Part shown: positions 61,750 through 64,000 of the stretch, piece after piece
Layout: every line of letters begins with the position of its first letter
Numbering within the stretch: position 1 is the first letter of the stretch
Origin: Paraburkholderia dioscoreae
Lineage (GTDB): Bacteria > Pseudomonadota > Gammaproteobacteria > Burkholderiales > Burkholderiaceae
Length of the DNA: 64,000 nt
Direction: 5' to 3'
Assembly (NCBI RefSeq): GCF_902459535.1
Contig: NZ_LR699553.1
Span: forward strand, 2,976,001 to 3,040,000
The notes under the pieces: model-generated
The model's database searches: none
Seen by the model: only the letters and a program-made list of their open reading frames with translations
Told to the model about the DNA's origin: nothing
Position numbers and translations under genes: made by a program

Positions 61750-62820
61750 ATGACTCCGACGATCAAAGATGTCGCTGCCCACGCCGGATTCTCCATCGCC
61801 ACGGTATCGCGCGCGATCAACGCGCCGCACACCGTCAACCCGGTCACGCTCGACAAAGTGCGTCAGTCCATCGACGCCCTGCACTTCCGCCCCAGCCCGC
61901 TCGGCCGTCAATTGCGTGGCGAACGCACGCGTCTGATCGGCGTCATCCTGCCGACGCTCGCCAATCCCGTATTCGCCGAGTGCCTGCAAGGCATCGACGA
62001 ACTCGCGTCGGCGCAAGGCTACCGGCTCATGCTGATGACCACGCAGTACGACGCCGAGCGCGAACGCCACGCTATCGAAACGCTGCGCGAACAGCGCGTG
62101 GAAGGCCTGATCCTGACGGTCGCCGATGCCGACACACATCCGCTACTCGACGAACTCGACCGCGCAGGGCTGCTGTACGTGCTGATGCATAACGACACGG
62201 TGCGCCGTCCATCGGTCGCGGTCGACAACCGTCTCGCCGCCTATGACGGCGTACGCATGCTGATCGCCCATGGCCATCGCCGCATTCTTATGCTCGCGGG
62301 CACGCTGGCCGCCTCGGACCGCGCCCGTCAGCGGCACCTCGGCTATTCGCAGGCCATGCAGCAAGCCGGCCTCACGCCGGCGCCCGCGCTCGAGGTCGAT
62401 TTCAACGCGGAGGAACTGTCGCCCGCCGTGCTCGCCCATCTGACGAGCGGCGCGAACCGCCCCAGCGCGCTCTTCTGCAGCAACGATCTGCTGGCAATGG
62501 TGGTCATGCGGGGCCTGCGCCGCGCGCGTCTGCAGATTCCTCACGACATGTCGATTCTCGGCTTCGACGGCCTCGCAATGGGCGAACTGCTGTCGCCGCC
62601 ACTCGCCACCATCTGTGCGCCTAATCGCGAAATCGGCTGCGCGGCCTGGCAGCGCTTGCTGGCGCGCGTGACCGGCAGTTACGAGGCCATGAGTGAAACG
62701 TCGCTCACGTTGACTTTGCCGCACAGCTTGCGCGAGGGCGCCACTATCGCTGCGATTTCGAACCGCAACGAACCCTCGCCGTTGCGTGCCTCGGCAACCG
62801 TCGAACGGCCGTTTGCATGA
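61750..62820 (+). CDS. LacI-family transcriptional regulator
   Basis: A 356-residue regulator. The DNA-binding domain TIKDVAAHAGFSIATVSRA (4-22) is followed by the hinge with RPSPLGRQLRG and a periplasmic-binding-protein-like effector domain from TRLIGVILPTLANPVFAE to the C-terminus. An operator of the family type lies just upstream. The sensed sugar or metabolite is unknown. No sugar transport genes follow within the window. Confidence 0.92.
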   Translation: MTPTIKDVAAHAGFSIATVSRAINAPHTVNPVTLDKVRQSIDALHFRPSPLGRQLRGERTRLIGVILPTLANPVFAECLQGIDELASAQGYRLMLMTTQYDAERERHAIETLREQRVEGLILTVADADTHPLLDELDRAGLLYVLMHNDTVRRPSVAVDNRLAAYDGVRMLIAHGHRRILMLAGTLAASDRARQRHLGYSQAMQQAGLTPAPALEVDFNAEELSPAVLAHLTSGANRPSALFCSNDLLAMVVMRGLRRARLQIPHDMSILGFDGLAMGELLSPPLATICAPNREIGCAAWQRLLARVTGSYEAMSETSLTLTLPHSLREGATIAAISNRNEPSPLRASATVERPFA

Positions 62821-63002
62821 GACGCCCGCGCACCGGCCATTGGTGACTGCTGAAACCGGATGCGCCGTACAGTCGGCGTCGCACGCCGTAGTCGACGAAA
62901 ACAGGCTCGCTCTGCAAAATGAGTGGAAGCCCGACAATCCCGTACGAAACTGCCCCGCGCCGTTCCTGATCCTGGCGCCGGGCATGAACAGGGAAGAAAA
63001 GA

Positions 63003-63656
63003 CTATTTCAAGGTGGCGGTAAATATCACGGTCTTTACCGTCACTTCGTCGACTGCGCCAGAGATATTGAAGCTACCGTGCACCACCTCATTGGACTTGA
63101 ACGTGCCTTTCGCACCTTTATAGTCCGAGCCTACGTAAAACTGAACCCCGAAGGTAAAATGCTTTACCCCGTTCATACACTGCTTTTCCCTTGAATCCCC
63201 CACGTCATATAGATTGAGGTATGAATTATTAGCGGGAATGAATCCTGAATTATCTGCACACGCGTCGTTTGTAATTTTGATTGCATAGTATATTCCCGGC
63301 GCAGTTGTGCTATACAAAACAGCCTGATGGGAGTTGCCGTTGGCGTCCGTGACAGTCGCATATTTATAGTCCGTCGAACCCGCGCGATTATTCTTACCCC
63401 TCAATGCCTGCCCGCCCTGCCCGAGATCGCAGTTCGAAGTGATATTGTCATCGGTGGGTGTGATCGACATGCTGCCGGTTGGCTTGATCACCGTATATCC
63501 TGACTTCGGCGCAACGACGTTTTGAAACACCAGATTGTTGATATTCAAATCCACAGCGTCATGGGTTTTCTCAAAATAGCATTCCGTGGCTGCGTTAGCA
63601 GGCGCGCAAACAGATAAAAGCAGGGCAGTCAGAGCCAACAATAGATTGGTTTTCAT
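63003..63656 (-). CDS. Orphan secreted pilin-like (fimbrial-type) protein
   Basis: A 217-residue protein with a signal peptide (MKTNLLLALTALLLSVCAPA, cleavage near ANA) and a beta-rich mature part ending VKTVIFTATLK, like the final strand of chaperone-usher pilins. It has about five cysteines in the mature part. AGAGGA before ATG 63656 sets the start. Its DNA is visibly more AT-rich than the rest of the window, which suggests recent transfer. No chaperone or usher gene is seen in the window. The pilin call is tentative. Confidence 0.6.
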   Translation of the reverse strand: MKTNLLLALTALLLSVCAPANAATECYFEKTHDAVDLNINNLVFQNVVAPKSGYTVIKPTGSMSITPTDDNITSNCDLGQGGQALRGKNNRAGSTDYKYATVTDANGNSHQAVLYSTTAPGIYYAIKITNDACADNSGFIPANNSYLNLYDVGDSREKQCMNGVKHFTFGVQFYVGSDYKGAKGTFKSNEVVHGSFNISGAVDEVTVKTVIFTATLK

Positions 63657-64000
63657 ACAATCCTCTAATATCAGAAATTTACGGTGACCTTCGGACAAAC
63701 CGGGATCCAAACAAGATGCCTTTATAAAACCTCCTTTTTTATAAATTCAGTTGATCTTGTCATTCATAGCCGCTTAACAAACGGCGATTTCATAGTGAAT
63801 TTGCCCCCACTCGCCGCCCATCGGAGAACTCCTAAAGTCGCAATAAATCAGGGACCGGTATTTCCATGCGAATCAGATATCGCAGGAAAATGCGGAGGCG
63901 GACAGACCATACAAAACCATCGGATCCGGTCGGACTGGTAATCGGCGCGCGCCCCCCGCTGGGCTATTTCGTCGCTCGTCCAACGTTCGTCCCGACATCC
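63657..64000. other. AT-rich upstream region of the pilin-like gene
   Basis: No gene is supported here. The stretch 63700-63760 is very AT-rich with runs of A and T and probably contains the promoter of the pilin-like gene. The last 100 bases rise to the usual GC level and may be upstream sequence of a gene beyond the edge. Confidence 0.5.

Noticed and set aside
63684..63941. 85-residue plus-strand frame at the right edge
   Set aside because: It overlaps the start of the pilin-like gene and its AT-rich promoter, and has no ribosome site or hallmark.

Overview
The window is about 64 kb of GC-rich chromosome that looks like Burkholderiaceae, most likely Paraburkholderia. This is inferred from gene content and protein flavour, not from a database search. 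The pointers are the glnA, rhodanese and CinA-like run, the hrpA/argA/yggX block, a Burkholderia-type general porin, a membrane PQQ glucose dehydrogenase, and extended -10 boxes of the GCTANAAT kind.

Left part (1-19.5 kb) is mostly housekeeping. It holds the start of glnA behind a sigma-54 promoter with NtrC-type enhancer sites, then a rhodanese, a CinA/MoCF-domain protein, an EI24 membrane protein, a sterol-desaturase-type hydroxylase and a YVTN beta-propeller protein. These are followed by an 809-residue YadA-like trimeric autotransporter and by hrpA and argA, which diverge from start codons only 23 bp apart around a palindromic -10 box. After them come yggX, an MHS-family transporter behind a long structured leader, a YfcE-type phosphodiesterase, a polytopic membrane protein, and an AraC regulator overlapping a VOC protein.

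Middle part (19.8-44.4 kb) contains gcd, an AEC transporter with a FUSC protein, and a complete polar amino-acid ABC uptake operon ending in a PuuB-like FAD oxidase, with a divergent IclR regulator. Next are a TMEM175-type channel, a mercuric-reductase-like flavoprotein, a GAF-PAS-GGDEF-EAL c-di-GMP protein, an SH3 Gly/Pro-repeat secreted protein and an LprI-like protein. A nucleoside deaminase with a BMP-family nucleoside-binding protein, an SDR, a small winged-helix protein, a MocR regulator divergent from a YdeP-type molybdo-oxidoreductase, and a YgjP-like metalloprotease pair complete this part.

Right part (44.6-61.2 kb) is the most interesting. Eleven genes lie head to tail on the minus strand, in the order hyuA, hyuB, dctP, dctQ, dctM, amino-acid binding protein, permease, two paralogous two-domain proteins, a histidine-ammonia-lyase-like enzyme and a phytanoyl-CoA-dioxygenase-like enzyme. 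A GntR/MocR regulator diverges from them and a porin lies beyond it. The two paralogues resemble, from memory, the cucumopine/mikimopine synthase family (DUF3830-like cyclophilin-fold domain plus helical bundle), and they carry these two domains in opposite orders. A near-identical element of about 56 bp sits in front of the regulator/hyuA divergence and again in front of the porin, tying them into one regulon. The working hypothesis is uptake and breakdown of a histidine-derived opine, its lactam or a hydantoin. The transporters bring it in, HyuAB opens a lactam or hydantoin ring with ATP, the cucumopine-synthase-like pair breaks or makes the histidine adduct, and the lyase deaminates histidine.

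The right edge has a tRNA-Leu(UAA) gene, a LacI-family regulator with its own operator, and an AT-rich orphan pilin-like gene. No CRISPR array, integrase, insertion sequence or rRNA was seen.
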